Shown here piece after piece: positions 26,618-35,905 of a DNA stretch of 64,000 nucleotides. A program made the position numbers and the translations under genes. Where the stretch lies: NCBI RefSeq assembly GCF_024362805.1, contig NZ_CP093299.1, positions 3,566,001 through 3,630,000 of the forward strand, read 5' to 3'. Position 1 is the first letter of the stretch; each line of letters begins with the position of its first letter. This stretch comes from Salipaludibacillus sp. LMS25 (GTDB lineage Bacteria; Bacillota; Bacilli; Bacillales; Salisediminibacteriaceae). The notes beneath the pieces are model-generated. The model was not told the DNA's origin. It did no database searches and worked only from the letters and a program-made list of their open reading frames with translations.

Positions 26618-27709
26618 TTATCGAATACGCAATTCAGATTCAGGATCAAAGAAATGTGCTTTATTCATATCAAATGCTAACTGAATTTTATTGCCACTTT
26701 GTACGTCCGTTCTGGAATCAACACGAGCAATGAAGTCCTGATCACTTACTTTAGAATAAAGATAAGACTCCGCTCCCATTAATTCTGCTACATCAATAGT
26801 CGCTTCAAATTTAGAATTCTCAGATGCGTCAAGGAACACAGGTTCATCATGGATATCCTCTGGACGAATACCTAAAATGAGTTCTTTATTATTGTATTTA
26901 GTCAAGGCTTTAAGTTTCCCTTGAGGCACTTTAACAGGGAATTCACCTAAATAAAAGTTCCCGTCCTTTAACGAACCGTTCAGGAAGTTCATAGCAGGAG
27001 ACCCGATAAAGCCACCAACAAATACATTTTCAGGGAAATCATAAATGTCTTTTGGCGCACCAACTTGTTGAATAAACCCATCTTTCATAACAACAATTCT
27101 TGAAGCCATTGTCATCGCTTCTGTTTGGTCATGTGTCACATAAATGGTTGTCGTTTGTAGACGATGGTGAAGTTTAATGATTTCTGAGCGCATTTGTACA
27201 CGCAACTTAGCATCTAAGTTAGATAATGGCTCATCCATTAAGAATACTTTAGGATTACGAACAATCGCTCGGCCTAGTGCCACACGTTGACGTTGACCAC
27301 CAGACATAGCTTTTGGCTTTCGATCAAGCATTTCTGTCAGACCGAGTATACGTGCAGCGTCCTTCACACGCTGATCAATGTCTTCTTTTTTAAACTTACG
27401 TAATTTCAGACCGAACGCCATATTTTCATAAACATTCATATGAGGATAAAGGGCATAGTTTTGGAAAACCATGGCAATATCTCGGTCTTTAGGAGCCACA
27501 TCATTCACTTTGTCCTCTCCTATGTAAAGAGAGCCTTTAGAAATATCTTCAAGACCAGCGACCATTCTCAACGTGGTAGATTTTCCACAGCCTGACGGAC
27601 CGACGAAGACAATAAATTCTTTATCTTCAATATCTAGATTAAAATCAGTAACAGCTTGGACATCACCATCGTAAATCTTGTAGAGACTTTCAAATTTAAT
27701 ATCTGCCAT
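26618..27709 (-). CDS. msmX: Multi-sugar ABC importer ATPase (MsmX/UgpC family)
   Basis: The shared ATPase that energises several carbohydrate ABC importers in bacilli. The 363 residues contain Walker A GPSGCGKST (37-45), the Q-loop FQNYALYPHM, signature MSGGQRQRVALGRA, Walker B FLMDEPLSNLD, D-loop and switch YVTHDQTEAMTMA, then a MalK-type TOBE regulatory domain (LGIRPEDI). No permease or binding-protein gene adjoins it, consistent with a shared ATPase. A perfect cre lies ~120 bp upstream. Confidence 0.95.
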   Translation of the reverse strand: MADIKFESLYKIYDGDVQAVTDFNLDIEDKEFIVFVGPSGCGKSTTLRMVAGLEDISKGSLYIGEDKVNDVAPKDRDIAMVFQNYALYPHMNVYENMAFGLKLRKFKKEDIDQRVKDAARILGLTEMLDRKPKAMSGGQRQRVALGRAIVRNPKVFLMDEPLSNLDAKLRVQMRSEIIKLHHRLQTTTIYVTHDQTEAMTMASRIVVMKDGFIQQVGAPKDIYDFPENVFVGGFIGSPAMNFLNGSLKDGNFYLGEFPVKVPQGKLKALTKYNNKELILGIRPEDIHDEPVFLDASENSKFEATIDVAELMGAESYLYSKVSDQDFIARVDSRTDVQSGNKIQLAFDMNKAHFFDPESELRIR

Positions 27710-27827
27710 AAAAATTCCCTCCAGAAGTTAATTGAAATTGTTTTTAATGATTAACTATAGTATAGCTTGAAAGGGATTACATATCTATTGACGATGTGCA
27801 CAAAAAAAGAAGCTATTTTTGTGCAAG

Positions 27828-27843
27828 TTGCAAGCGTTTGCAG
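27828..27843 (-). promoter_or_regulatory. Catabolite response element upstream of msmX
   Basis: TTGCAAGCGTTTGCA agrees at every fixed position with the cre consensus WTGNAANCGNWNNCA and is nearly palindromic. It lies ~120 bases before the msmX start, so CcpA repression or activation of msmX is likely. Confidence 0.75.
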
Positions 27844-27859
27844 TTTGAGGTGCTCTCTT

Positions 27860-27998
27860 TTTATCACAAATAACCGTCCGAAAAACGCCCGCGTCACAAT
27901 AGAGAGGAGAGATAACGGGGCACTAATGTCCTAAATCATCGACTACCAATTAATGGTATGAGGGCAAGGACACCCACTGCTTAAAGGGGGTGTTTTAT
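27860..27998 (+). repeat. Family B repeat, copy B4 (139 bp)
   Basis: TTTATCACAAATAACCGTCC start, AATAGAGAGGAGAGATAACG middle, CTAATGTCCTAAA, ACTACCAATTAATGG, and a GGGGGTGTTTTAT right end that differs from the usual GCTTAGCTTTAT. It fills most of the space between msmX and the PucR-type gene. Confidence 0.85.
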
Positions 27999-28022
27999 TA
28001 AAGAGCCGTTTGATGGTAACAA

Positions 28023-28919
28023 TTATTTTGCTTCTAAGCGAAGTATGAGAAGGTAAACTGCTGCTGCATTAGCAAATTGCTTAATATCTATTGCCGTTTT
28101 TTCAATAAACTTATCAACTCTGTATTGTAAGGTGTTGCGGTGCATGAACATTTTTTTGGCGGCCAAGGATGTGTTCATATTGCACTCTAAGTATGTTTTG
28201 ACAGAGTGAATCAATGCTCGGTCATTCATCACTGTATCGAGCATTGTAGATACTAGTTTTAATGTGCTTTCAGGAATGTGATGAAGCAAATAATAGGTGA
28301 CAATTTCTTGTTCATAAAAAAATGATTTTTTGCGGAAAGTCATTTTAACTGCGTCATACAGTGTCGATTCCCATTTAAAACGTTCATACAATAAATTGGG
28401 TGAATCAATTGGCGATCCAATAAAAAAAGATATTTGAATGAGGAAATCAGTAGCGAGTGTGTCTATAATTGATTCTACCGATAACTCGTCCGCCTCAGGT
28501 ATATGTTGGAGTAAAACCCCTTCAGTGCGAGATTTCCACAATAAATGAATCACAGAAGGAAACATATTTTTAATCGCTTCTATAAATGCATCCGTTTCAT
28601 TTATTTCTCCTTTAATAGAAAAATGAATACATCGTAAGGGCGGAGGGATAAGCTTTTCCAGCTTATGTTCAGGAGGGGTATGGCCATTTATTAACCATTC
28701 GAATAACCACTCGTTTTCTTTAGCTATCGGATATTGTGTTGCACTATCCGTATGAAATAGTGTCGTTAAGAGAGCTATTTCTGCTTCTGAAAGTTTAACT
28801 TGATCAAGCACCAGGGTTCTCTGCCTGTCATTAGGAAAATGTAACGTTAACGTATCGGAATCTGGCGTATTGTCAGTGGCAAGAGCATGGTGATAAAAAT
28901 GATGTAGTCGGTCATACAT
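28023..28919 (-). CDS. PucR-type transcriptional regulator
   Basis: A 298-residue protein whose last ~55 residues are the PucR C-terminal HTH (LECNMNTSLAAKKMFMHRNTLQYRVDKFIEKTAIDIKQFANAAAVYLLILRL). The first 230 residues are not a recognisable sensor domain. B. subtilis carries yxkF, a regulator of this type, beside msmX, so this is probably its counterpart and may control sugar use; the target is unknown. The poly-A-rich leader before the start shows no strong ribosome site (AAAGGATTAGG on the minus strand). Confidence 0.82.
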   Translation of the reverse strand: MYDRLHHFYHHALATDNTPDSDTLTLHFPNDRQRTLVLDQVKLSEAEIALLTTLFHTDSATQYPIAKENEWLFEWLINGHTPPEHKLEKLIPPPLRCIHFSIKGEINETDAFIEAIKNMFPSVIHLLWKSRTEGVLLQHIPEADELSVESIIDTLATDFLIQISFFIGSPIDSPNLLYERFKWESTLYDAVKMTFRKKSFFYEQEIVTYYLLHHIPESTLKLVSTMLDTVMNDRALIHSVKTYLECNMNTSLAAKKMFMHRNTLQYRVDKFIEKTAIDIKQFANAAAVYLLILRLEAK

Positions 28920-29288
28920 AGCGGCCTAATCCTTTCTTTTCTATATGAATGATCTTCATAGTTTATAATAAGGTACAAGGTCGTGTATGAAGCCATAGAG
29001 AAACTGGCTCATTAGTACGCTGTACCGTCATCACCCTTTAGCTAAATAGTTTTAAGAAGATTTTTTTGTTAGACTAAAAAGAACTCGTTTCAGTCTAAAC
29101 AAGTAGCACCATCTTAAAGTGTCATGTTTGTGTTTAATCTATCGTAACATGTTCGACATAGTCTTTAAAAGTGCTTGCTCAAGTTATGGGTAGATTAGAA
29201 AAAGCTTATTTAGGGAATAAATGTAGCAAATTTCAATGCATGAAAACATCAAAAAACCAAATGTGTGGGGAAATAGAGAGGGATCGTC
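28920..29288. other. Divergent intergenic region
   Basis: AT-rich, with no repeat copy and no convincing gene. It should hold promoters for the PucR-type gene and yheB. GGGAAATAGAGAGGGATC precedes the yheB start. Confidence 0.4.
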
Positions 29289-30428
29289 ATGTCGAATGTG
29301 TTGTTACTCGGATTATTAATAGTCATCGGTGCTATTGTAGGGGGCGGGACAAATATCATTGCTATCCGTATGCTATTTCGCCCTTATAACGCGATATATG
29401 TCGGATCACTACGTCTACCCTTTACACCTGGCCTTATACCTAAGCGGCGTGAAGAAATTGCGGATAAATTAGGGAAGACAGTGGAAGATCACCTTCTCAC
29501 GCCAGAAGGTATTCAAAAGCAGGTGAAAGAAGGCCTTTTATTAAGTGAAATGGAGCAGCGCTTAACGGACGCGATAGAAGACCTTCTTAAAGAAGAACAG
29601 ACGCTGGATGAATGGCTCGAAATGCATTTAGATAAAAGAGATCAGATGAAAAGGGTTAGAGAAGTTGTAGAGAAAAGTCTTGAAACACGTATTCTTGCTT
29701 GGATTCATGAGTATGAACATCGCCCTTTTAATGAGTGGGTCCCACAGTCATGGCAGCACGACCTGACTGAAAGAATTCCTGGTTTGTCAAATAAAATATT
29801 AAAAAGAGCTGAAGAATACTTAAGCTCGGAAGAAGGAACTGAGCAAATTGAAAAAATGGTGGCAGGCTTTTTTGAATCTAAAGGGAGTTTCACTGGTCTA
29901 ATGGGAAAAATGGCTCATCGCTTGTCTCTAGCTTCAATTGTCACGAAAGAACTCATTTATTTCTTGCAAAAAGATGAGACGGAGCGACTTTTAACGGAAC
30001 TATTGGAAAATGAATGGGAAATAGCTCTAGCTAAACCTCCTTCTGCGTTTATAGCTAGTGAGAAAATTGAAGAACATATAAAAATATTCAGTGAAGGGAT
30101 TGTAGAACACACACCGATTGTAGGCGAGTGGGGAAAACCGTTGAATACGTGGAGTGATAAATATCAAACGATTATAAGTGATACTATACTTCCAACAGTC
30201 ATGACAACGGCTTCCCTTATTTTATCTCGTTATTTAAAATCGCTTATTAAAAAAATCGGGATTAAAGATATTGTAACTGCTGAAATAAATGCTTTTCCTT
30301 TAGCAAAATTAGAAGAGATGCTAATTATGATAGCTAAAAGAGAGCTCAAATTGATTGCCACTCTCGGAGCGGTTATTGGTGGTATAGTTGGGCTTTTTCA
30401 AGGGATTATCGTGCTTTTTTTTATCTAA
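29289..30428 (+). CDS. yheB: DUF445 membrane protein YheB
   Basis: A 379-residue protein of the DUF445 family. An N-terminal membrane helix (LLLGLLIVIGAIVGGGTNIIAIRMLF), the conserved RLPFTPGLIPKRREEIADKLGKTVEDHLLTPEG motif, a long helical middle and a C-terminal helix (ATLGAVIGGIVGLFQGIIVLFFI) are all seen. B. subtilis YheB/YheA neighbour each other in the same way. Function unknown; YheB-type proteins have been reported at the spore surface or envelope. Confidence 0.92.
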   Translation: MSNVLLLGLLIVIGAIVGGGTNIIAIRMLFRPYNAIYVGSLRLPFTPGLIPKRREEIADKLGKTVEDHLLTPEGIQKQVKEGLLLSEMEQRLTDAIEDLLKEEQTLDEWLEMHLDKRDQMKRVREVVEKSLETRILAWIHEYEHRPFNEWVPQSWQHDLTERIPGLSNKILKRAEEYLSSEEGTEQIEKMVAGFFESKGSFTGLMGKMAHRLSLASIVTKELIYFLQKDETERLLTELLENEWEIALAKPPSAFIASEKIEEHIKIFSEGIVEHTPIVGEWGKPLNTWSDKYQTIISDTILPTVMTTASLILSRYLKSLIKKIGIKDIVTAEINAFPLAKLEEMLIMIAKRELKLIATLGAVIGGIVGLFQGIIVLFFI

Positions 30429-30560
30429 ATATCCCTCATGGTATGAATTTGTGGGTCATTCATGTTATAGTCGTTTAAGAGTCCAAGAAGGATGAAAAAT
30501 GAGCAAGATGGACTGTCATGTATGAGCGCATACATATAATCATTAAGGAGGACAATTGAA

Positions 30561-30914
30561 ATGGGTAACCCTTACGACAAAGCAAATGAGTTGGCACGCG
30601 AATTAAAAGAGAGCGAGGAGTTTACAACACTCCGTAACTTACACAATGAAGTAAACAATGATGAAGTTGCTAAGCGCATGCTTGATAATTTCCGTAAAGT
30701 TCAGATGGAACTCCAACAAAAACAAATGCAAGGCGAACAAATTTCTGAAGAAGAAATTCAAAGTGCTCAGAAGCAATTTGAACTTGTGCAACAACATGAT
30801 GTTATTTCTAAATTAATGGAAGAAGAACAGCGCATGAGTCAAATGGTTGGTGAATTAAACAAGATTATTACTGAACCATTAGAAGAACTATACGGCGTAG
30901 ATCAAGAAGGCTAA
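30561..30914 (+). CDS. yheA: YlbF/YmcA-family protein YheA
   Basis: A 117-residue all-helical, highly charged protein of the Com_YlbF family (YDKANELARELKESEEFTTL, DEVAKRMLDNFRKVQMELQQ). YlbF and YmcA relatives form the Y-complex that tunes RNase Y; YheA itself is not assigned a function. A strong AAGGAGG precedes the ATG. It has its own terminator, and with yheB upstream it keeps the B. subtilis order. Confidence 0.92.
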   Translation: MGNPYDKANELARELKESEEFTTLRNLHNEVNNDEVAKRMLDNFRKVQMELQQKQMQGEQISEEEIQSAQKQFELVQQHDVISKLMEEEQRMSQMVGELNKIITEPLEELYGVDQEG

Positions 30915-30954
30915 TGATATAAAATAAAAACGTCAATGTTGTTAAACTGGTTAC

Positions 30955-30991
30955 AAAAGGCATTCCGTTAAATACGGAATGCCTTTCTGTT
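30955..30991 (+). terminator. Terminator of yheA
   Basis: AAAGGCATTCCGT / ACGGAATGCCTTT with a 5-base loop, then CTGTTCT; perfect stem. Confidence 0.9.
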
Positions 30992-31051
30992 CTAATCACT
31001 TGCTACCGTTCATATATAGTATCAATCACTGGAATTAAGGGGGATACAACC

Positions 31052-31900
31052 ATGGCATATCGCTTACTTGCGTTAGACATCGATGACACCCTTTTAAAAT
31101 CGAATTATCGATTAACAAAGGAGACGAAGGAAGCTATTGATTATGTTAAAGAAAAAGGTGTTTATATAACACTTGCAACAGGCAGAGCGTTCTTATCAGC
31201 GAGGAAGATTGCTAAAACATTAAAATTGCCTGCACCTTTCTTAATCACTCACGATGGTTCATTTTTAGCAGCTGATGTGAAAGAACCTATATTTGAACGA
31301 AGATTAAGCGCTGAAACAGTTTACCAAATTGTTGATATTCTTGAAAATTACCATTGTAATTTCCGGTTGTTTCATGAAAAATATGTCATTTCCAATAAAA
31401 CTCGTCAGAAAAATCAATTGATCGGCAGAATGCAAATGCATTTGGCAGATCCTTTATTTTATCCAGTATATTATGTTGAATCACCGAGTCATCGATTAAT
31501 TGATCAACCTCTAAGTGTGTTAAATATTAAAGTGCATTTTTGGAACAAACGTGAAAAAGAAGATGCTTATGACGAGTTACAAGAAACGGTGAAGGGGATA
31601 AAGTTTGTTAGTGATAAAGACGGCACGTTATTTATTAACCACGAAAATGCGTCAAAAGCCCTTGCTTTACAATATCTCGGTAGTCAACTCGGAATAACAC
31701 AAGATGAAATGGTTGCTGTGGGAGCGGATATAAGAGATAAGGATATGATACAGTTGGCAGGGTTAGGGGTAGCCATCGGAGACGCCCCGGATACAGTAAA
31801 GAATGTAGCTAATTGGATTACCCGTTCGAATGATCAAAATGGGGTAGGGTATATGGTTAAAGAAGTATTTAGAAAGCAACTTCGTGTAGATGTCACGTAA
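31052..31900 (+). CDS. Cof-type HAD phosphatase
   Basis: A 282-residue HAD-superfamily hydrolase with a C2-type cap. Motif I is ALDIDDTLLKS (nucleophile D9, D11), motif II TLATGR, motif III lysine in NHENASKALAL, and motif IV VAVGADIRDKDMIQLAGLGVAIGDA. Members dephosphorylate sugar phosphates or flavin intermediates; the substrate cannot be told. Position near yheA and yhaQP suggests the B. subtilis YhaX/YkrA group, unproved. AAGGGGGA precedes the ATG. Confidence 0.9.
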   Translation: MAYRLLALDIDDTLLKSNYRLTKETKEAIDYVKEKGVYITLATGRAFLSARKIAKTLKLPAPFLITHDGSFLAADVKEPIFERRLSAETVYQIVDILENYHCNFRLFHEKYVISNKTRQKNQLIGRMQMHLADPLFYPVYYVESPSHRLIDQPLSVLNIKVHFWNKREKEDAYDELQETVKGIKFVSDKDGTLFINHENASKALALQYLGSQLGITQDEMVAVGADIRDKDMIQLAGLGVAIGDAPDTVKNVANWITRSNDQNGVGYMVKEVFRKQLRVDVT

Positions 31901-31939
31901 AAGAAGTGAGGGTGTTATGCTTTTAATAAACGAACGCTG

Positions 31940-31970
31940 ACTAGGAGGTACGTATCCCTCCTAGTTTTTT
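31940..31970 (+). terminator. Terminator of HAD gene
   Basis: ACTAGGAGG(T) / (C)CCTCCTAGT stem, loop ACGTAT, T6 tail. Confidence 0.9.
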
Positions 31971-31999
31971 AGTATGAAAACAGGCCTTGTCTCTTCAGT

Positions 32000-32158
32000 T
32001 TTATCACAGATAACCGTCCGAAAAACCTCCATCTCAAAATAGAGAACAGAGATAAATCTATTTAGGCGGGAGATAACGGGCGCTAATGTTCTGATTTATT
32101 CAACTACCAATCAGTGGGAATATAACGAAAACTCCCACTGATTGAAACTTAGCTTTAT
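32000..32158 (+). repeat. Family B repeat, copy B5 (159 bp)
   Basis: Essentially a full-length family B copy: TTTATCACAGATAACCGTCC, AAAATAGAGAACAGAGATAA, TATTTAGGCGGGAGATAACG, CAATCAGTGGGA hairpin, ACTCCCACTGATTGAAACTT and AGCTTTAT end. The right 60 bases match family A. Confidence 0.9.
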
Positions 32159-32250
32159 ACAAGAGGTGTTTTACAAGAACAGCTTTACCTTTTCTCACTT
32201 TCTAGCGTTATAATGAATTTAAAGGACGACGTGTAAAGGGAGTGGATCAA

Positions 32251-32685
32251 ATGGATGAAAAAATAATGATTAATAAAACAAAAAAAGCCGTTCAAGCTCA
32301 TAACAAGGCGACGCCAGATTTATTCTTATATTCATTTTTGGACTTTGATTTTACCTATGATGAAGATGATGAAAGCGTTACTTTAATCGTGCCTATTACG
32401 GACGTTATGTACAATCAACTCGGTTATATACATGGGGGAATTATGGCATACATTGCTGATACGGCTATGGGCCATCTGTGCGCGGTTTTTAATAATGAGC
32501 TGTCGGTAACTCTCGAGTTAAAAACACAATTTATCAAAACTGTTAACTCAGGCACTCTCATCGCTAAAGCTTCTTTTATTAAGAAAGGTGGACACGTTCA
32601 ATTTGTAGAGTGTACCATACATGATGATCACGCTCAGCTTCTGAATAAAGTGACAGGGACATTTTACAGTCAAAGTAAATCATAA
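32251..32685 (+). CDS. PaaI-family hotdog thioesterase
   Basis: A 144-residue hotdog-fold protein, probably an acyl-CoA thioesterase acting in the cytoplasm. The family HGG loop is plain (YNQLGYIHGGIMAYIADTAMGHLCA), followed by VTLELKTQFIKTVNSGTLIAKA and a typical last strand. AAAGGGAG at 32235-32242 fits the ATG at 32251; the GTG at 32242 overlaps that site. The gene stands alone; substrate unknown. Confidence 0.88.
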   Translation: MDEKIMINKTKKAVQAHNKATPDLFLYSFLDFDFTYDEDDESVTLIVPITDVMYNQLGYIHGGIMAYIADTAMGHLCAVFNNELSVTLELKTQFIKTVNSGTLIAKASFIKKGGHVQFVECTIHDDHAQLLNKVTGTFYSQSKS

Positions 32686-32691
32686 AAGTGA

Positions 32692-32745
32692 GAACAGCCC
32701 TTAAATCCCTTTAGACTTTACTAACAAAATGGGAAAGGGCTGTAT
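32692..32745 (+). terminator. Probable terminator after thioesterase gene
   Basis: ACAGCCCTT...CCC pairs with GGG...AAAGGGCTGT across a ~25-base loop; no clear T-run, so weak. Confidence 0.5.
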
Positions 32746-33443
32746 GAGATTAAGAGCCTAAAGAGAGATAAAAAAGTTAAAAAAAAGGATAGCTAGTTTA
32801 TGAGGTCCGTTAGGGAAATAGTGGGAAGACTGATTGAAGTGGTAACCATTCAGGCTTCAGGACGTGTACTACTATTAATTTAATAGGTATTTAGATATGG
32901 TTCTTAGTAACTATATTGATAAAATTATATTATTAATGAGGTAAATAATACTATTTTAGTTAATAAACTTTAAAAATATAATGCTTATAGTATAATTTAT
33001 GAAGGGTCAATCAGGAATGGGTATAAAGATCAGTATTGTTAAATTACCCCTATAGAACATGTGGGGCTTTTTAAACAAAGTACTATTAGGTTCTTTATCG
33101 TTAAGGGGCAGTAAAACGCCCACTGATTGAAGCTTAGCTTTATGTTCATGAATTGTATGCGTGCCTACTTATATAGTAGTGAACTCGTTTCAACAAGCTA
33201 AAATATCGAGAAATCAAGGGTCTTGATGCCATTTGATTAAAACTTCTCACCTACGCTACGCGTTGAAATGGGCGTCTATACCCCTTAAAAACATTTAAGA
33301 ATTAAAGTTTCTGTTAATTTCAATTACTCAATGACGTCTTAAGGTTAAGGGAATCATTATTACTTTTTAACGTTAGGCATGTTATGGGACGGCCATTGAG
33401 TATTGTCATTATATATTCACTTACAAAAGTAGGGAGAGATTGT
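32746..33443. other. Intergenic, AT-rich, with short repeat A2
   Basis: About 700 bases with no gene, apart from the 50-bp repeat copy at 33094-33143. Long A/T runs at 32930-33000 look like non-coding DNA. The promoter of the zinc-ribbon gene should be near 33380. Confidence 0.45.
33094..33143 (+). repeat. Family A repeat, short copy A2 (50 bp)
   Basis: TTTATCGTTAAGGGGCAGTA, AAACGCCCACTGATTG, AAGCTTAGCTTTAT. Like A3 and A5 it lacks the inner 104 bp; it has also lost 7 bases of the left end (CCACTCT). Confidence 0.85.
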
Positions 33444-34289
33444 ATGATATGTAAAAAATGTGATTACGAAGTAAAGGATCAGGACAAATTTTGTATGAAT
33501 TGTGGAGAGCCACTTAAAGGGGACGATGGAGAAGTAGCTAATCATGCCAATGAAGCGATGGAAAAAGATGAAATAGCTGCAACCTCAGTTGAAAATAATG
33601 AAACTGTAGCAGATGAAAGTGAAACTGTTGAAACCTCAGATGAGCAATCAACAAGTGATAAGCAACCAAATGAATATGTGGAAAAGACGAAAGAAACAGC
33701 AGCAAGCTATTGGAATTTCTTTATGGCATCATTAAAGGCACCACTAGCACGTAGCCTAGACAAACGCTCGAGTGATTTTGTTTACGGTTATTTTAATATT
33801 ATCGTTTATGCATTATTATATGCCCTCAGTGTTTATTTTGTTAAACGTTCTCAAACTTTTCTCACGTCAAATGTAAGCTTTTTTGATAATTTTATTCAGC
33901 CATTTTTATATCTTATTCTTTCGTCATTAATTATGGTTGCTTTAATTTTTGCTGTATTGAAATTTGTGATGAGAGCGGAAAGCGTTTCTTTTCACGATGT
34001 TGTGGCTCGCTATGGCGTTCTTTATACAGTTACGATAGTAATAACTGCGGCTTATTTTGTTATTACTTTAACTGGAATGATCCAATTAAGCTTAATCGTT
34101 GCCACACTTATTGAGGTTGGGCTATATATGGCAGCAATTGTGACATTGCTTACATTACGAGATGAAACGAAAGTAAGCTTTGATCCAATTTTTGCAGTGA
34201 TAATTGTGTTTACTGGTTATGCTATATTTAAAACACTCACAATTGACTTATACGGGGATATGTTTCTGAGAAGTAACCCTTTCCTTTAA
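33444..34289 (+). CDS. Zinc-ribbon membrane protein, function unknown
   Basis: A 281-residue protein. The N-terminal zinc ribbon has two CxxC pairs (ICKKCDYEVKDQDKFCMNCGEPL). An acidic low-complexity linker follows (~25-90, rich in E, T and D), then about five membrane helices (~115 to the end). I use the ATG at 33444, after GGGAGAG; the extra 20 residues upstream lack a site. Similar zinc-ribbon/TM proteins (YvaD/TcaA-like or DUF-labelled) are common in Firmicutes and unassigned. It stands alone and ends in a strong terminator. Confidence 0.8.
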   Translation: MICKKCDYEVKDQDKFCMNCGEPLKGDDGEVANHANEAMEKDEIAATSVENNETVADESETVETSDEQSTSDKQPNEYVEKTKETAASYWNFFMASLKAPLARSLDKRSSDFVYGYFNIIVYALLYALSVYFVKRSQTFLTSNVSFFDNFIQPFLYLILSSLIMVALIFAVLKFVMRAESVSFHDVVARYGVLYTVTIVITAAYFVITLTGMIQLSLIVATLIEVGLYMAAIVTLLTLRDETKVSFDPIFAVIIVFTGYAIFKTLTIDLYGDMFLRSNPFL

Positions 34290-34327
34290 ACATGCGTCTA
34301 CGAAAGCAATGGAAACGTGACATACAC

Positions 34328-34368
34328 ATCGCCTACCCCTTTAGAATATTAAAGGGGTAGGCGATTTT
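34328..34368 (+). terminator. Terminator of zinc-ribbon gene
   Basis: Perfect 16-bp stem ATCGCCTACCCCTTTA / TAAAGGGGTAGGCGAT, 6-base loop, TTTT tail. Confidence 0.93.
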
Positions 34369-34487
34369 CGTGTGTTACCGTAAAGAGCAGTAGATTTAAA
34401 CATGTGGTTATCACTTCATATTATCTTTAGTTAACGTTTGTGGATTCTTTAACTTGTTTTGCCGCCTCTTTTGTACTGACACCTATT

Positions 34488-34624
34488 ATTAGATCCTTGA
34501 CTTGCGAAAGCAACTCAACGTTTTATTTCGGTTTCGATGATAGGTAGAGTCATCGACGATTAACACGCCATCTCGATTTTCCGATGTGGTTGGGTATACG
34601 TCTCAATAAGGTGCTCATCGACAA
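34488..34624 (-). pseudogene. Fragment of an IS4-family transposase
   Basis: On the minus strand a short frame reads ENRDGVLIVDDSTYHRNRNK, then TLSCF. This resembles the first catalytic-Asp region of IS4-type transposases (VLIVDDTxYxRNRSK). No second or third DDE motif follows in any frame and no terminal repeats were found, so at most a remnant is present. The surrounding 34370-34980 is otherwise non-coding. Confidence 0.45.
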
Positions 34625-35005
34625 TAATGCATCTCTTACCAGTTTTACGTGGCACGTTTCATCAAGTCAGAAAACATCCTTTCTTTGTGGTTACCTGTAC
34701 CCAAAGTTTTTCAATAGAATAATGCTCAAGAAGCCAGATTTTAAAGGGCTTTATCTGGATTTTGTAACTCCGAAAGTTGAGTGAATAATGAAAGGTAGCG
34801 AGAAGAATGACCACGTCGATGTTTGGCCGTTCACGCTTTCTTCCTCTTCGCTTTTTTATATTGTATGCGCCAATTTTTCCGAAGCTTGCATGGCATTTCC
34901 TTGTAGAAAACATGACTTTTTCATTTATATGGTCTGCCTGATAATAAACATATAGCAAGGAGGCCATTTTTTTTGATATGTTAAAGGAGAAGGAGTGGAA
35001 TATGA

Positions 35006-35905
35006 ATGTCATTAAAATTAACAAACGTTTCAAAAATATATAATGATACGGTTGCTGTTGATAATCTTACATTACATATCGAAAAAAATCAGATGTTTGG
35101 CATACTAGGGGTAAATGGAGCTGGCAAAACAACGACGTTTCGGATGATACTAGGTTTAATTGCTCAGACAGAAGGTGACATAACATGGAAAGGACAGTCC
35201 TTAAACTACGATACTAGTCATTTAATCGGGTACTTGCCGGAAGAGAGAGGCTTATATCCAAAGCTGACGGTTAAGCAGCAGCTCATATACTTGGGTAGAT
35301 TAAAAGGGATGAAAAAGCACGAGATCTTATTAGAGCTTGAGAAATGGGCCGAAAAGTTTAAAATTAGCGGTTATATTAACAAAAAAGTTGGTGAGCTGTC
35401 AAAAGGTAATCAACAGAAAGTGCAATTTATTACGTCAGTTATTCATTCTCCTGAATTACTTATTCTTGATGAGCCTTTTAGTGGTTTAGATCCTCTGAAT
35501 GTTGAACTATTAAAAAATGCGGTGAAGGAATTAAAAGAAGAAGGTAAAACGATTTTATTTTCCTCACATAGAATGGAACATGTTGAGGAGCTATGTGAAA
35601 ACCTCTGTATTCTCCATGATGGAAAACCTGTTGTTTCAGGCCGTTTGCTAGATATTAAGCGGGATTTTGGAAAGAAAAGTGTGAGCGTGTTAGCAGATTT
35701 TGATTTGTCTTTTCTCACAAAAGTAGATGGTGTGATTAACTGGAAAGCACATACTGGTGGACTCGAATTACAAGTAGCAAGCGAGGAAGTGTCGCAGCAA
35801 CTATTTAGGCTTATACAAGGGCGCGGGTTTGTTCGGAAATTTCATCTGGAAGAACCGTCATTACATGATATTTTTATTGAGAAGGCGGGAGCTTCTTATG
35901 ACTAA
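35006..35905 (+). CDS. yhaQ: ABC transporter ATP-binding protein YhaQ (NatA-like)
   Basis: A 299-residue ATPase of the NatA/CcmA group. Walker A is GVNGAGKTT (35-43), signature LSKGNQQKVQF, Walker B LLILDEPFSGLD, and H-switch SSHRMEHVEE, with a C-terminal DUF4162-type tail. It is coupled to yhaP by an 8-base overlap, forming an exporter resembling the Na+-efflux NatAB system. In B. subtilis yhaQP lies just before yhaONM, as here. The start ATG follows GGAGAAGGAGTGG. Confidence 0.92.
   Translation: MSLKLTNVSKIYNDTVAVDNLTLHIEKNQMFGILGVNGAGKTTTFRMILGLIAQTEGDITWKGQSLNYDTSHLIGYLPEERGLYPKLTVKQQLIYLGRLKGMKKHEILLELEKWAEKFKISGYINKKVGELSKGNQQKVQFITSVIHSPELLILDEPFSGLDPLNVELLKNAVKELKEEGKTILFSSHRMEHVEELCENLCILHDGKPVVSGRLLDIKRDFGKKSVSVLADFDLSFLTKVDGVINWKAHTGGLELQVASEEVSQQLFRLIQGRGFVRKFHLEEPSLHDIFIEKAGASYD

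Noticed and set aside
34662..35033. 123-codon minus-strand frame opposite the yhaQ leader
   Set aside because: Overlaps the yhaQ start and its ribosome site, has unusual composition, and I could not match it to the IS4-like remnant next to it.
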